57,992 nucleotides of DNA, taken from positions 1-57,992 of IMG/VR virus record IMGVR_UViG_3300031754_000006. One strand, given 5' to 3'. A program made the position numbers and the translations under genes. Shown piece by piece: positions 15,503 through 22,994 of this stretch. The DNA is from a virus. The stretch's first letter is position 1; the number at the start of each line of letters is the position of its first letter. The notes under the pieces are model-generated. The model was not told where the DNA came from. It was given only the letters and a program-made list of their open reading frames with translations, and made no database searches.

Positions 15503-15873
15503 TCGGTGTCTCCCAATTCCTCGATTGTTATCTCAGTGCGAGATGTTCCAGTAAATTTACCTCCTGGCCCATACTGTACGATCCAACGATCGTCTGTCCA
15601 AATAATACCGTTTAAGGCATCTTCCACGATCTTAATTAAGTTACTGAGATCCCCGAAATGTGGATGCCATGTGTCTAAGTCCATCCGATAGAATCTGGCA
15701 GTGAGGCGGAACGGTACGGCTTTGGCTGGCCCTCGGACTCCTGCATTTCTAGCCGCTGCCCTTACCCTGTCCATGAATATAGCAGCGAGGGGGTCTGTAT
15801 AGCTGTGCCTTGGTGCCCGTCGGGCGCGCTTCCATGGAATCGGTACTCCAGGCACAGTAAATGCGATTACCAT
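15499..15873 (-). CDS. rusA: RusA-family Holliday junction resolvase
   Basis: 124 aa, normal length. Has the N-terminal TVPGVPIPWKRARRA, the acidic DLDTWHPHFGDLSNLIKIVE active-site region and ALNGIIWTDDRWIVQ, the signature RusA order. It cuts four-way junctions during phage recombination or before packaging. The start overlaps the stop of the two-TM microprotein upstream, and its stop overlaps the DUF433 start. Confidence 0.88.
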   Translation of the reverse strand: MVIAFTVPGVPIPWKRARRAPRHSYTDPLAAIFMDRVRAAARNAGVRGPAKAVPFRLTARFYRMDLDTWHPHFGDLSNLIKIVEDALNGIIWTDDRWIVQYGPGGKFTGTSRTEITIEELGDTE

Positions 15874-16034
15874 GCAGAGGACGCCAGAAACAGAGCGGTC
15901 AAGAAGGCGGACAGCACCGACGCCGAGGCATGGACATCATGGTGCGTAAATGGTCCGGTCATGCAACCGATCGCAACCATGGCCAAGAGGAAGAAAAAGG
16001 CAGCGGCTAGAAATGCCCTAGGGTCGAGCATCAT
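15867..16034 (-). CDS. Small two-transmembrane protein (55 aa)
   Basis: The ATG at 16034 overlaps the stop of the upstream gene (ATGA), with GGAG 8 nt before it; the stop lies inside the RusA start region. Two hydrophobic segments, residues about 7-24 (AFLAAAFFFLLAMVAIGC) and 38-53 (ASVLSAFLTALFLASS), flank a short His-containing loop (THHDVH). Size and topology suit a holin-like or other small phage membrane protein. The fit into the overlapping gene chain supports it as a real gene. Confidence 0.6.
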   Translation of the reverse strand: MMLDPRAFLAAAFFFLLAMVAIGCMTGPFTHHDVHASASVLSAFLTALFLASSAW

Positions 16035-16276
16035 GGAATAGGCTCCAATGTCTCTGGATCCAGGGCCGGCTTACTGGATGCTTCCTTGATGGCCTCGGCT
16101 GCCCGAGCTTGGCTATCAAAGTCATCCCTGTGTGCCGGGACGGCTGAATGGGATATCGGCTTGCCGTCGGCATTATATGCCGTCTCGTAAAGCGCGTAGG
16201 TCCTAGTAACGAATCCCTCAGCTTTGTCGGCTATCAGATACCACCGGAAATCCCACCGCGTCGCTATCCGCTCCAT
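16031..16276 (-). CDS. Hypothetical protein (81 aa)
   Basis: Strong AAAGGAGGAACCGA site before the ATG. The sequence suggests a small beta-alpha fold (RWYLIADKAEGFVTRTYALY) with an acidic Pro-rich end. No family recognised. It overlaps the zinc-ribbon gene by 13 nt and the two-TM gene by 4 nt. Confidence 0.55.
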   Translation of the reverse strand: MERIATRWDFRWYLIADKAEGFVTRTYALYETAYNADGKPISHSAVPAHRDDFDSQARAAEAIKEASSKPALDPETLEPIP

Positions 16277-16467
16277 TCGGTTCCTCCTTTACCTCTTCCG
16301 CTTGGTATTATCCGACTACAGTTGGCCTTACATATCCACCATTCCTTACTAAGCCTCCGTGATTCTACCGGACGACCTCCACACTCAGGACAGCGCCCCC
16401 GTAGTACCCTCCAGAGCCTACCAACCCAATTGGTTCCGGGCCCCTTCGGCGAGCTGTTTTTAGCCAT
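16264..16467 (-). CDS. Zinc-ribbon microprotein
   Basis: 67 aa from the ATG at 16467 (a GTG one codon earlier is possible). GRCPECGGRPVESRR and ICKANCSR give two Cys pairs of a zinc ribbon, followed by a basic tail. It overlaps the methyltransferase stop (TGATG), so it is translationally coupled. Function unknown, possibly nucleic-acid binding. Confidence 0.6.
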   Translation of the reverse strand: MAKNSSPKGPGTNWVGRLWRVLRGRCPECGGRPVESRRLSKEWWICKANCSRIIPSGRGKGGTEWSG

Positions 16468-17408
16468 CACGCGGTTCCTCCGTTGTAATTCAGCAGCGGC
16501 GCATCACCCAAGATCCTATCACGTGCCATGGTCGCATATTCTGGGTTTAGCTCGATACCTATAAATGAACGGCCATGACGAGCAGCCACCATCCCTACAG
16601 TACCCGTGCCTGCGAAGGGGTCCAATACCATGGAGCCGGGCGCAGATCCTGCTAGGACACAGCGCTCTGCTAAGTCCCAAGGCATGGTAGCGAAGTGGGC
16701 GCCTGCGAATGGCTTAGCCGTTATCGTCCAGACGCTGCGCGCGTTGCGGCTCTCCTTAACCTCTGTGTCGTGCTGAGTGAACCCAAATGCGGTAGCACCA
16801 TAATCCCCCTTAGCTCCATTCTTGGCCGTATCCGGATCCGTTGCATAAACGATCCGGCCTGCATGTAACGATGGCTCCATGATCGCATCCGCGTCATAGA
16901 AGTAGGTTGCTGACTTAGTCAGTAGGAACACATATTCATGGGCCTTAGTTGGGCGGTCGGTGACTGATTCAGGCATCGGATTAGGCTTGTGCCAAATCAC
17001 ATCCGAGCGCAGCCACCATCCATCAGCCTGTAGCGCAAGAGCCACGCGCCAAGGGATACCGATCAAATCCTTTGGTTTGATGCCTTCGCCTTGTTTGGTC
17101 GGCAACCCCACCGCTCTATATGCCGTATCTTGTTTTCCGGCCCCACCACTATTAGCCGCCCCCGCATATGAATCCCCAAGGTTAAGCCAGACCACGCCGT
17201 CGGGGCGCAAGATACGCCGCACCTCACGGAATACTTCTACCATCCTGGCTACGTATTCCCCGGGCGTGGATTCCATTCCGAGCTGATCCGCGTGCCCGTA
17301 ATCCCGTAGCCCCCAGTAGGGCGGGCTCGTCACGCAGCACTGCACGACCTCATCGGGTAGAGTGCGCATCACAGCGAGGCAGTCACCTTCCAGGATTTTC
17401 CAGGTCAC
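16467..17408 (-). CDS. Orphan DNA methyltransferase, TSPPY type
   Basis: 313 aa from a GTG at 17408 preceded by AAGGGG; a longer reading would add 77 low-complexity residues and overlap a separate membrane-protein gene. Catalytic motif IV is VTSPPYWGLRDYG near residue 30. The AdoMet motif is DPFAGTGTVGMVAARHG near the C-terminus with FIGIELNPEY after it, the beta-class order. TSPPYW favours N4-cytosine methylation, though N6-adenine cannot be excluded. No restriction partner is adjacent, so protection against host restriction is likely. Confidence 0.85.
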   Translation of the reverse strand: MTWKILEGDCLAVMRTLPDEVVQCCVTSPPYWGLRDYGHADQLGMESTPGEYVARMVEVFREVRRILRPDGVVWLNLGDSYAGAANSGGAGKQDTAYRAVGLPTKQGEGIKPKDLIGIPWRVALALQADGWWLRSDVIWHKPNPMPESVTDRPTKAHEYVFLLTKSATYFYDADAIMEPSLHAGRIVYATDPDTAKNGAKGDYGATAFGFTQHDTEVKESRNARSVWTITAKPFAGAHFATMPWDLAERCVLAGSAPGSMVLDPFAGTGTVGMVAARHGRSFIGIELNPEYATMARDRILGDAPLLNYNGGTA

Positions 17409-17490
17409 GACACCCCTTCTGGAATCGCTCCTAGCGAACGGAAAGGGGTCGCCCTTGCGTTTTCTCCCCTCGGCTGTCCCGGAGTGGCGG

Positions 17491-17685
17491 CTACCACAGC
17501 CACCCCCCTTTTTCACGGGTCTGCACGACCCGACCGAGCACGCCGTAATCGGGGGGCCTTTTCGGGGGCAGCAGTTCCCGGATACGGGCCCGCAGCTTCC
17601 ACGCGGCCAAGCCGGCAGGGAATAGGAATAGCCCGGCAAAGAGCAGGGCCAGGGTCACAGCGCTGCGTAAGCCAGTACCGCGCAT
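17491..17685 (-). CDS. Small single-TM protein
   Basis: 64 aa (or 55 aa from a GTG at 17658 that overlaps the upstream stop). Hydrophobic residues about 9-28 (AVTLALLFAGLFLFPAGLAA) are followed by a basic cytoplasmic-type tail (WKLRARIRELLPPKRPPD). The start is uncertain because no convincing Shine-Dalgarno is close to the ATG. Function unknown. Confidence 0.5.
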   Translation of the reverse strand: MRGTGLRSAVTLALLFAGLFLFPAGLAAWKLRARIRELLPPKRPPDYGVLGRVVQTREKGGWLW

Positions 17686-17840
17686 ATCTCATCCGCCTCC
17701 GCTTGGCGTCGCTGCATATACATGGCTTCCGATTCGTATGCACGCCTTGTGCACAACTCCAAGGCGTTTTCCATGGCCTCCGCGCGCCCCCCTCCCCCAA
17801 GCCGGCGGATCTTCCAGGCCAGCGCTTCTTTAGCCTGCAT
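17655..17840 (-). CDS. Small helical protein
   Basis: 61 aa with a strong AAGGAGAAACGT site. Predicted entirely helical and Ala/Glu/Arg-rich (RAEAMENALELCTRRAYESE). No family recognised. It overlaps the following membrane-protein gene by up to 31 nt. Confidence 0.5.
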   Translation of the reverse strand: MQAKEALAWKIRRLGGGGRAEAMENALELCTRRAYESEAMYMQRRQAEADEICAVLAYAAL

Positions 17841-17850
17841 ACGTTTCTCC

Positions 17851-18126
17851 TTAAGGCTTTAGCTTAGACGTAAGAATCTCCTTCCACTTCTTATAGAATA
17901 CCCTCTCTGCTGCATCTTCTTCTCCTCTTCTCCACATGCTGTCTTCACTGTTTACGAAGGCATCTCGAATAGTCCTTCTTTCCCGGTGGTAGGTTATCCG
18001 TTCTTCTGGGCTCATGACGTTAATCAGTGGGCCCCACTTGAACCTTTCTTCTTCGTTAAGGCCGTTCCACCAGCTCTTTTGCTCTTCAGGGGTAATCGGG
18101 GGAGCCTCTTTTTTTTCTCTTGACAT
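17851..18126 (-). CDS. Hypothetical charged protein
   Basis: 91 aa with GAAGG before the ATG. Charged and Trp-rich helices (TPEEQKSWWNGLNEEERFKW, RVFYKKWKEILTSK). No family recognised. The 120 nt before it hold no convincing gene. Confidence 0.5.
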   Translation of the reverse strand: MSREKKEAPPITPEEQKSWWNGLNEEERFKWGPLINVMSPEERITYHRERRTIRDAFVNSEDSMWRRGEEDAAERVFYKKWKEILTSKLKP

Positions 18127-18248
18127 ATGGTTCCTTCAGTTGTCTTCTTCTGGTGCGCTCTCACGCGGCTGCACGGGATCCAAGACCGGTCTCCGACAAT
18201 TTTCTTAGAAACCTTTTCCGGCCTCCGTAGGCGATCGGTGCTCAGGGC

Positions 18249-18395
18249 CTAGACGGAAAACAAGAACGGGTAATCGGAAATCGGATCTGTTCCGAAGTCC
18301 CAGTCTTTGGGGCGGGGGTCGGTGTTATACAGGGGTTCGCCGATCACTGTTTCGTCTCTCGGATCTTTTTGGAGAAGTGTATCAACCGTCCTCAT
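18249..18395 (-). CDS. Hypothetical short peptide
   Basis: 48 aa from the ATG at 18395, which lies inside the end of the upstream gene; a longer 66-aa reading has a His/Thr-rich extension that looks like out-of-frame sequence. Acidic (DPRDETVIGEPLYNTDPRPK). No family and only a weak ribosome-binding site. Confidence 0.35.
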   Translation of the reverse strand: MRTVDTLLQKDPRDETVIGEPLYNTDPRPKDWDFGTDPISDYPFLFSV

Positions 18396-18564
18396 ACTCT
18401 GAGTCCGTGTGGTGATACTCAGGGTCCGTGTAGGGTGCGGGTGGTGCATTTGGGGGAGGGCCCGGTAGGGGCATAGGTCGGGCCAGCTCCTTTGCGCGCG
18501 TTACGATCTTTTTCAGTTTGAGCCTGTAAACTGTGATCTTGGCTTGGATCTGTTCTTCTGTCAT
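18382..18564 (-). CDS. Hypothetical short helical protein
   Basis: 60 aa from the ATG at 18564; a GTG 13 codons earlier (18603) would translate through the paired operator-like palindromes. TEEQIQAKITVYRLKLKKIV is a basic helix, followed by a Pro-rich and acidic tail. Neither start has a good Shine-Dalgarno. It directly follows the operator-like repeats, so it may be a regulated first gene. Confidence 0.4.
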   Translation of the reverse strand: MTEEQIQAKITVYRLKLKKIVTRAKELARPMPLPGPPPNAPPAPYTDPEYHHTDSEYEDG

Positions 18565-18570
18565 GGGGTA

Positions 18571-18602
18571 TGCAAACTTTGCATAGTTGTGCAAACTTTG
18601 CA
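18571..18602. promoter_or_regulatory. Paired 13-bp operator-like palindromes
   Basis: TGCAAACTTTGCA occurs twice exactly, at 18571-18583 and 18590-18602. Each copy is a perfect dyad around a central base. The centres are 19 bp apart, close to two helical turns, as expected for two repressor dimers bound side by side. The site lies between a methyltransferase stop and the next start. Confidence 0.6.
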
Positions 18603-18618
18603 CAATCGCTAGGTGCGG

Positions 18619-20007
18619 CTAGAACAGTGCCAGCTGATTAACATCCCTTTCGGGCTGCTCTAGACTTCCAATGTCTCGGCTGCGGGGCGCGTTCAGGGCC
18701 AAGTCAATGCGCCGCTCAGCGATGGCCGCGTAACCCGCGTCTCTGTCGATCCCGATGAAGTTGAAGCCGCACCGCACCGCTGCGCATCCGGTAGTGCCCG
18801 ATCCGAGGAACGGATCCAGCACCGTGCCTCCGGATGGCGTGACGAGCTTACAGAGCCATTCCATGAGCGCGATGGGCTTGACGGTCGGATGGACGTTGCG
18901 CGCTCCGCCGTTGCGTCCTGCGCCAGCGCGAGGGGAGTTGGATCCAAGCGTGCCCGGGGGCGTGTCGGTATTGATAACCCCAGGCTCGACATCCCAGAGC
19001 CCCGCGTCCCTCTCTCCACGGCTGGGCTTGGCCACGTAACGGAAGACGGGAAAGAATCGGGAGGCACCGCCGGAGTCGCCACCACCTACGCCAGATCTGG
19101 TGCCATATTTGCCGTAGATGCCAGCAGTGGTATCGCTAGGCGCGTTAGCGCTTGGGATGCCGCTCGTCAGCTCCCCGCTCTGCTCGTTCAGTTCCCGCAC
19201 CGGGCAGCCGCGCATGCACTCGCGACCGCACTCCGGATCATGGGTGAAGATGAGGTTAGGGGGCCAGCGGCCGGCGGAAGGATCCCACCCGGGCGGCAGA
19301 CCGCCACCCACGGAACCGCCGACATATGCATCCTTGGAGAATCCTCGTTCCCCGCCCGATCGCCTGGCGAGCGCCGCTAGGTCTTCACCGGGCGCCGTCC
19401 CTACCCTGCACGCCTCAATGTTCAGCCCCCCCGTCCCGTAGGCGAGCACGTTCGCGGCCACCGTCCCGATGAGCGGGCGCCTGGCGAGCACGATCGGCTC
19501 CCGGGCGGGCTTGAGAGCGGTGCCCCATCCGTCGTAGGCGGTAGCCGGGGCGGTAGCCGGGGCGTGCACGGTGGCGCCCAGGATGGAGTTTCCGCCATGC
19601 GTGCACGCCGAGCCACCGGGACAGGTACCTCCACGCTGTGGCCCGATGACCTGCCGCTCGGCTCCGAGCGCATCATCGATCGCCTTCGAGACGTTCAGGC
19701 TCTTGGGGAAGCCCGAGCCGAACACCCAGTCGATCGAGTCCCGGATCTCGAAGCCCGCATCCTCGATGGCGCACGCCATGCGGTGATATGTCCGCGGGCC
19801 GCCGAAAGCCAAGAGATGGCCTCCAGGCTTGAGCACGCGCAAAACCTCCCGCCACATCTCAACCGAATAAGCGATCCCGCTTGCATCCCAACTCTTGCCC
19901 ATGAATCCAAGTTCATAGGGGGGATCAGTTACTACCGAATCAACTGAGGCATCAGGCATCGCCCTCATAGCCGCGATGCAGTCGGATACGATAATCCGAT
20001 GGCTCAC
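18619..20007 (-). CDS. Orphan DNA methyltransferase, DPPY type
   Basis: 462 aa, GTG start overlapping the upstream stop. Motif IV, VVTDPPYELGFMGKSWD, is near residue 28. The AdoMet motif, TVLDPFLGSGTTGCAAV, followed by FIGIDRDAGYAAIAERRI, is near the C-terminus, the beta-class arrangement typical of N6-adenine enzymes. A Gly-rich insert of roughly 200 residues lies between, containing CGRECMRGCPVRELNEQSGE. HPTVKPIALMEWLCKLV is also typical. No restriction enzyme is nearby. Confidence 0.85.
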   Translation of the reverse strand: MSHRIIVSDCIAAMRAMPDASVDSVVTDPPYELGFMGKSWDASGIAYSVEMWREVLRVLKPGGHLLAFGGPRTYHRMACAIEDAGFEIRDSIDWVFGSGFPKSLNVSKAIDDALGAERQVIGPQRGGTCPGGSACTHGGNSILGATVHAPATAPATAYDGWGTALKPAREPIVLARRPLIGTVAANVLAYGTGGLNIEACRVGTAPGEDLAALARRSGGERGFSKDAYVGGSVGGGLPPGWDPSAGRWPPNLIFTHDPECGRECMRGCPVRELNEQSGELTSGIPSANAPSDTTAGIYGKYGTRSGVGGGDSGGASRFFPVFRYVAKPSRGERDAGLWDVEPGVINTDTPPGTLGSNSPRAGAGRNGGARNVHPTVKPIALMEWLCKLVTPSGGTVLDPFLGSGTTGCAAVRCGFNFIGIDRDAGYAAIAERRIDLALNAPRSRDIGSLEQPERDVNQLALF

Positions 20008-20222
20008 TCCTGCACCTTAGTCAGGCGGATAGGGGTAACTGGAGCTAGGTGCATGGCTGAGTCCAGGAGCGCATGAGCAGCGTCTAAGCGCTCTTGGGCT
20101 GCGGCTTGTGCCTCCCGTGCCTCTTGGCGGACATCTAGGGCAGCCAGGTATATGCGTAGGGCGACGTTGATAGTTAAGAGCGCTACGGCTACCCCCATCC
20201 ATGCCACGGCTGCCCATATCAT
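20004..20222 (-). CDS. Single-TM coiled-coil protein, spanin-like topology
   Basis: 72 aa from the ATG at 20222, which overlaps the upstream stop (ATGA). An N-terminal hydrophobic segment (AAVAWMGVAVALLTINVALR) precedes a helical periplasm-type segment (DVRQEAREAQAAAQERLDAA). The topology matches an inner-membrane spanin subunit, but it lies far from the other lysis-type genes, so the role is open. Confidence 0.5.
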   Translation of the reverse strand: MIWAAVAWMGVAVALLTINVALRIYLAALDVRQEAREAQAAAQERLDAAHALLDSAMHLAPVTPIRLTKVQE

Positions 20223-20410
20223 TCGTCTCCCCCGCTCGCTGCCCTGGTAGCCCAAAACGTTTCTAGAGCGGCGTTAAGATGGCGGACGATATCCGGGCCG
20301 CAGCCTTCTTGCTCTAGATGCTTGGCCATGCCCTGGGGGGAATAGAGCCTATCGCAAATGCCGCACCTCAGGGCACGTATGGGCTCGGGAGTTGTGGGTT
20401 GCTCTGGCAT
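20219..20410 (-). CDS. Small zinc-finger protein
   Basis: 63 aa. CGICDRLYSPQGMAKHLEQE then GC forms a Cys-x2-Cys...His...Cys finger, followed by an amphipathic helix. Probably nucleic-acid binding. It overlaps the next gene by 4 nt. Confidence 0.6.
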   Translation of the reverse strand: MPEQPTTPEPIRALRCGICDRLYSPQGMAKHLEQEGCGPDIVRHLNAALETFWATRAASGGDE

Positions 20411-20416
20411 AGAAGT

Positions 20417-20444
20417 GCCGGGCTTCTTGCGCGCCTAGCCCGGC
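20417..20444. other. GC-rich hairpin between vWA and zinc-finger genes
   Basis: Perfect 7-bp stem GCCGGGC/GCCCGGC with a 14-nt loop between the vWA stop and the next start. No T run follows, so it may attenuate rather than end transcription, or protect the upstream mRNA. Confidence 0.4.
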
Positions 20445-20461
20445 TTAGGTGTGGTTCGCGA

Positions 20462-21109
20462 TTACTTGGTATTGGCGATCACCTGCTGCTCCTCAGGTGT
20501 GAAATCGCAGTTAACACTCTGGCCGCCCATGCGTGAGCGCATCACACTGGCATTGAGGGTGGCATATGTAGCCGAGACGCCACGCGGCGTGCCGTTGTAG
20601 CTCGCTGCACTCTGCCCCGAGATGCCCATGGATGTGGCCGTGGCGATGGCATCCTGATTGGCCCCCAGGAACACGAATTCCCAGTTGTAGGCTTCCTGTT
20701 GGTGCTTGATCATCTCGAAGATGCGGGCCCGCGTAAATTCCCGAGACGCATTCTCCATGCCATCCGTCTGGATCAAGAATATCACTTTACTCGGCCGCTG
20801 GGATTCGTCCATGAAGCCCAGATTGGTTCCCAGCGCATTGATCGTGCGTCCGATGGCATCGAGCAGCGCAGTGTTATTCCTGGGCACGTAATTGGCCCTG
20901 GTGCGCTTGGCGATATTGGCGATCGGCACGCGCTCGTAAATCACTTCGTATTCATCGTCAAACTGCGCCAGGCCCACGGTACAGGTTCCTGGCCCCTTGC
21001 TCTGCTCCTCCATGAACGTGTTTAGCCCTCCGATCACGTCATCGCGGATGCCCTCCATGGAACCTGAGCGGTCTAGTACGATCTGGATATGCGTATAGTC
21101 TGCCTTCAT
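20462..21109 (-). CDS. von Willebrand factor A domain protein
   Basis: 215 aa, essentially one vWA domain. The start at 21109 has AAAGGAGTAACC; an upstream ATG adds 30 low-complexity residues. The MIDAS metal site is present: VLDRSGSM near residue 12, a conserved Thr in PRNNTALLDAIGR, and IQTDGMENAS. Such domains mediate metal-dependent protein interaction. It is transcribed right after the Cro/CI-like repressor and could belong to the repressor transcript. Its partner is not evident. Confidence 0.8.
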   Translation of the reverse strand: MKADYTHIQIVLDRSGSMEGIRDDVIGGLNTFMEEQSKGPGTCTVGLAQFDDEYEVIYERVPIANIAKRTRANYVPRNNTALLDAIGRTINALGTNLGFMDESQRPSKVIFLIQTDGMENASREFTRARIFEMIKHQQEAYNWEFVFLGANQDAIATATSMGISGQSAASYNGTPRGVSATYATLNASVMRSRMGGQSVNCDFTPEEQQVIANTK

Positions 21110-21137
21110 GTAGGTTACTCCTTTCGGGTGCTGCGGG

Positions 21138-21404
21138 TTAAGACGCGTGGGCGGCGGGGCAGAGCTGGTGTGCCTGGATCCTCTCAAGCGGCGCCGCATA
21201 GGCCCAACTCCAGCTAGGCACCTTGCCGCCCGTTTGAGCCTCTATGCGTACCGCTAGGGCCAGGCCGGGGTTACGTGTCCCCGTGCAAGCTCGCATTATC
21301 TGGGTTCGATGTGCGCCTACGTGGGCGGCGAAATGCGTATAATCTTGCTGGGTTGACTTGAGGTAGGCAGCGAGGAGCCTAGGGCCTGGGTGGGGGTTGG
21401 TCAT
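21138..21404 (-). CDS. Cro/CI-type helix-turn-helix repressor
   Basis: 88 aa. Helices LLAAYLKSTQQDYTHFAAHV and GAHRTQIMRACTGTRNPGLA form an XRE-type helix-turn-helix, with the recognition helix in the second part. It is the first gene of the minus arm, facing the plus arm across a 121-nt regulatory region, so it probably controls the divergent switch. No peptidase domain, so it is Cro-like rather than LexA-like. Confidence 0.7.
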   Translation of the reverse strand: MTNPHPGPRLLAAYLKSTQQDYTHFAAHVGAHRTQIMRACTGTRNPGLALAVRIEAQTGGKVPSWSWAYAAPLERIQAHQLCPAAHAS

Positions 21405-21525
21405 AGCCTCCCATTCTTGACATTAGGGTCAGAGGGTGTCAAGCCACACGCGAGCCGCTTGACGCGCGCCCGTGCTCCGTGACACAGTGCTCTTAGTTAC
21501 TCGCTGTACCTGGGAGACACCGAGT
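21405..21525. promoter_or_regulatory. Divergent control region
   Basis: Holds an inverted repeat CTTGACA (21416-21422) / TGTCAAG (21437-21443), arms 14 nt apart, a likely operator. On the minus strand TTGACA (21442-21437) and AAGAAT (21418-21413) are 18 nt apart, a plausible promoter for the repressor overlapping that operator. A third TTGAC lies at 21459. The plus-strand promoter is not clear to me. Confidence 0.55.
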
Positions 21526-21915
21526 ATGAAGACACCGAATGCAGTAACTACCGCGACGGAAGCGAAGCACACGTCGGGGCCGCGCAGGGTCGTGGAGACC
21601 TCCGCTGGTGACGTTCTCCTTTGGGTGGAAGTCCGACCGGGCACGTACCAGCTCGATGCCGAGCATGGCTTGTGGGACGCGAAGGGCCGCGGAGTCGGGG
21701 GACACGCCCGCATCCTTCATACCCCCGGGTGCTTTGCGGTCAGCATCTTTGCCACTCGCAATGGCCAGACGTATGGCGCGATCCCGCGCTCTACGGAGTA
21801 CACCACTCTGGATGAGGCGATGAGCGCGGGCGAGCGGGGCCTCGAGGCCCAGCGCAAGCGGTACACCAAGAAGTACGGCGCCGCCCTCGCCCTCGCCCGC
21901 GCCCGGGGTGAGTAG
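21526..21915 (+). CDS. First gene of the early arm, hypothetical
   Basis: 129 aa; the ATG at 21526 has GGGAG before it and is preferred to an upstream TTG-type start. Strand-rich middle (AGDVLLWVEVRPGTYQLDAE) and a basic helical end (GLEAQRKRYTKKYGAALALA). No family recognised. As the first early gene opposite the repressor it could be a host-takeover or regulatory protein, but that is position-based only. Confidence 0.55.
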   Translation: MKTPNAVTTATEAKHTSGPRRVVETSAGDVLLWVEVRPGTYQLDAEHGLWDAKGRGVGGHARILHTPGCFAVSIFATRNGQTYGAIPRSTEYTTLDEAMSAGERGLEAQRKRYTKKYGAALALARARGE

Positions 21916-21917
21916 CC

Positions 21918-22163
21918 ATGAATTACCGCCCATACATATCACAGCCTCGTAAGCCGTCCCGCAAAGCCCTCCGTAAACGGGGGGCTAGCGTGGCACGGAA
22001 GGCCCGGGCCACGACACAGTCACGAGATAGCCGCGCCCGCGCTGCCGCTGCCGATGGGGACATGTCCGCTGCTCCTCCTCCCCGCTGTCACTGCGGGGCC
22101 ATGAAGCTCACCGATGCGACCTGGACCAAGCACGGCCGTCTATCCTGTCCGGAGCAGCCATGA
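21918..22163 (+). CDS. Small basic Cys/His protein
   Basis: 81 aa. A strongly basic N-terminal half (RKPSRKALRKRGASVARKAR) and a C-terminal CHCGAMKLTDATWTKHGRL then SC, consistent with one zinc site. Likely nucleic-acid binding. It follows the first early gene by 2 nt. Confidence 0.55.
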   Translation: MNYRPYISQPRKPSRKALRKRGASVARKARATTQSRDSRARAAAADGDMSAAPPPRCHCGAMKLTDATWTKHGRLSCPEQP

Positions 22164-22351
22164 GCCCCGGCACCGCCGAAGAGCAGCGCGCGGCATTCCT
22201 GCTGCAGCTCGCCCGCCTCCCCGAACACCTCCGGGTTATCGCAGCCCGTAATTACGTTCGAGTCACCTGTAATGACCATGACCAGCGGCCCAAGCTAGTA
22301 ACCGCCATTCTCGAAAAGGTCCGCAATCTGGACCTGAAAGGATTACCATGA
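22160..22351 (+). CDS. Hypothetical small protein
   Basis: 63 aa with 4-nt overlaps at both ends. Helical (AEEQRAAFLLQLARLPEHLR). No family recognised. Confidence 0.5.
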   Translation: MSPGTAEEQRAAFLLQLARLPEHLRVIAARNYVRVTCNDHDQRPKLVTAILEKVRNLDLKGLP

Positions 22352-22731
22352 GCACCAAGAAAATCGATAAGAGCCTCAAGGCGTGCGCCCAGAAAATGCT
22401 GGATACCGTGGCGCTGCACCTGATCATGCAGGGCGAGCGGTCCATGTCCAATAGAATGGACTGTCAGTATTACGGGCCGTATGGCCTGAAGTGTGCCATT
22501 GGCGCGCTCATTCCCAAGCGGCTGTATAAGCACTCGATGGAGGGCTTAAATGCTCAAACGCTAATCAAGGAATACCCTGCCGTTAGTGATTATCTGGGAG
22601 GTGATACCTTCCTGCCGCTGTTGAGTGACCTCCAGGATCTACACGACCGCACAAAGCCTGAAACATGGGCAGATGGCCTGCAAGATGTGGCGCGGCGCCA
22701 TGATCTGCGCGCTCCCAAGTGTAAGCCATGA
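22348..22731 (+). CDS. Hypothetical early phage protein of a recurring family
   Basis: 127 aa. Contains CQYYGPYGLKCAIGALIPKR and FLPLLSDLQDLHDRTKPETW, a combination I associate with a common uncharacterised phage family (G-x-x-C-A-x-G-x-L-I-P, then L-x-x-x-HD). No catalytic site is evident. Function unknown. Confidence 0.6.
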   Translation: MSTKKIDKSLKACAQKMLDTVALHLIMQGERSMSNRMDCQYYGPYGLKCAIGALIPKRLYKHSMEGLNAQTLIKEYPAVSDYLGGDTFLPLLSDLQDLHDRTKPETWADGLQDVARRHDLRAPKCKP

Positions 22732-22994
22732 AGCTGGAGACCATCCAGGCCATCTGCGAGGTGGCCAACGAAGCCGAGGCCCATGCTGTCCTGGACAGCT
22801 ACTGGAACGACCTCCAGTGCCTCGGGGGCCGTGTGCTGCCCCCTGCCTTTGGCCGCCCTGAGTGGCGAGTGCAAGTCTTCTTCCCGGCCGAGGGCGTGCC
22901 CAAGGAGCTGCCCCTCCCTGCCGGTGTAACCCGCCTCACCATCCCTGCCGCCCTGCGGCGCATCTACGGAATCTTGGAGGTCGTGTGTCCGTGA
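22728..22994 (+). CDS. Hypothetical protein (88 aa)
   Basis: Overlaps the upstream stop by 4 nt. Mixed alpha/beta with a hydrophobic centre (GRPEWRVQVFFPAEGVPKEL). No family recognised. Its end overlaps the start of the first Cys/His microprotein. Confidence 0.5.
   Translation: MKLETIQAICEVANEAEAHAVLDSYWNDLQCLGGRVLPPAFGRPEWRVQVFFPAEGVPKELPLPAGVTRLTIPAALRRIYGILEVVCP

Noticed and set aside
17409-17639. 77-residue N-terminal extension of the TSPPY methyltransferase
   Set aside because: Low-complexity sequence overlapping a separate membrane-protein gene; a GTG with a good ribosome-binding site lies directly before the conserved domain.
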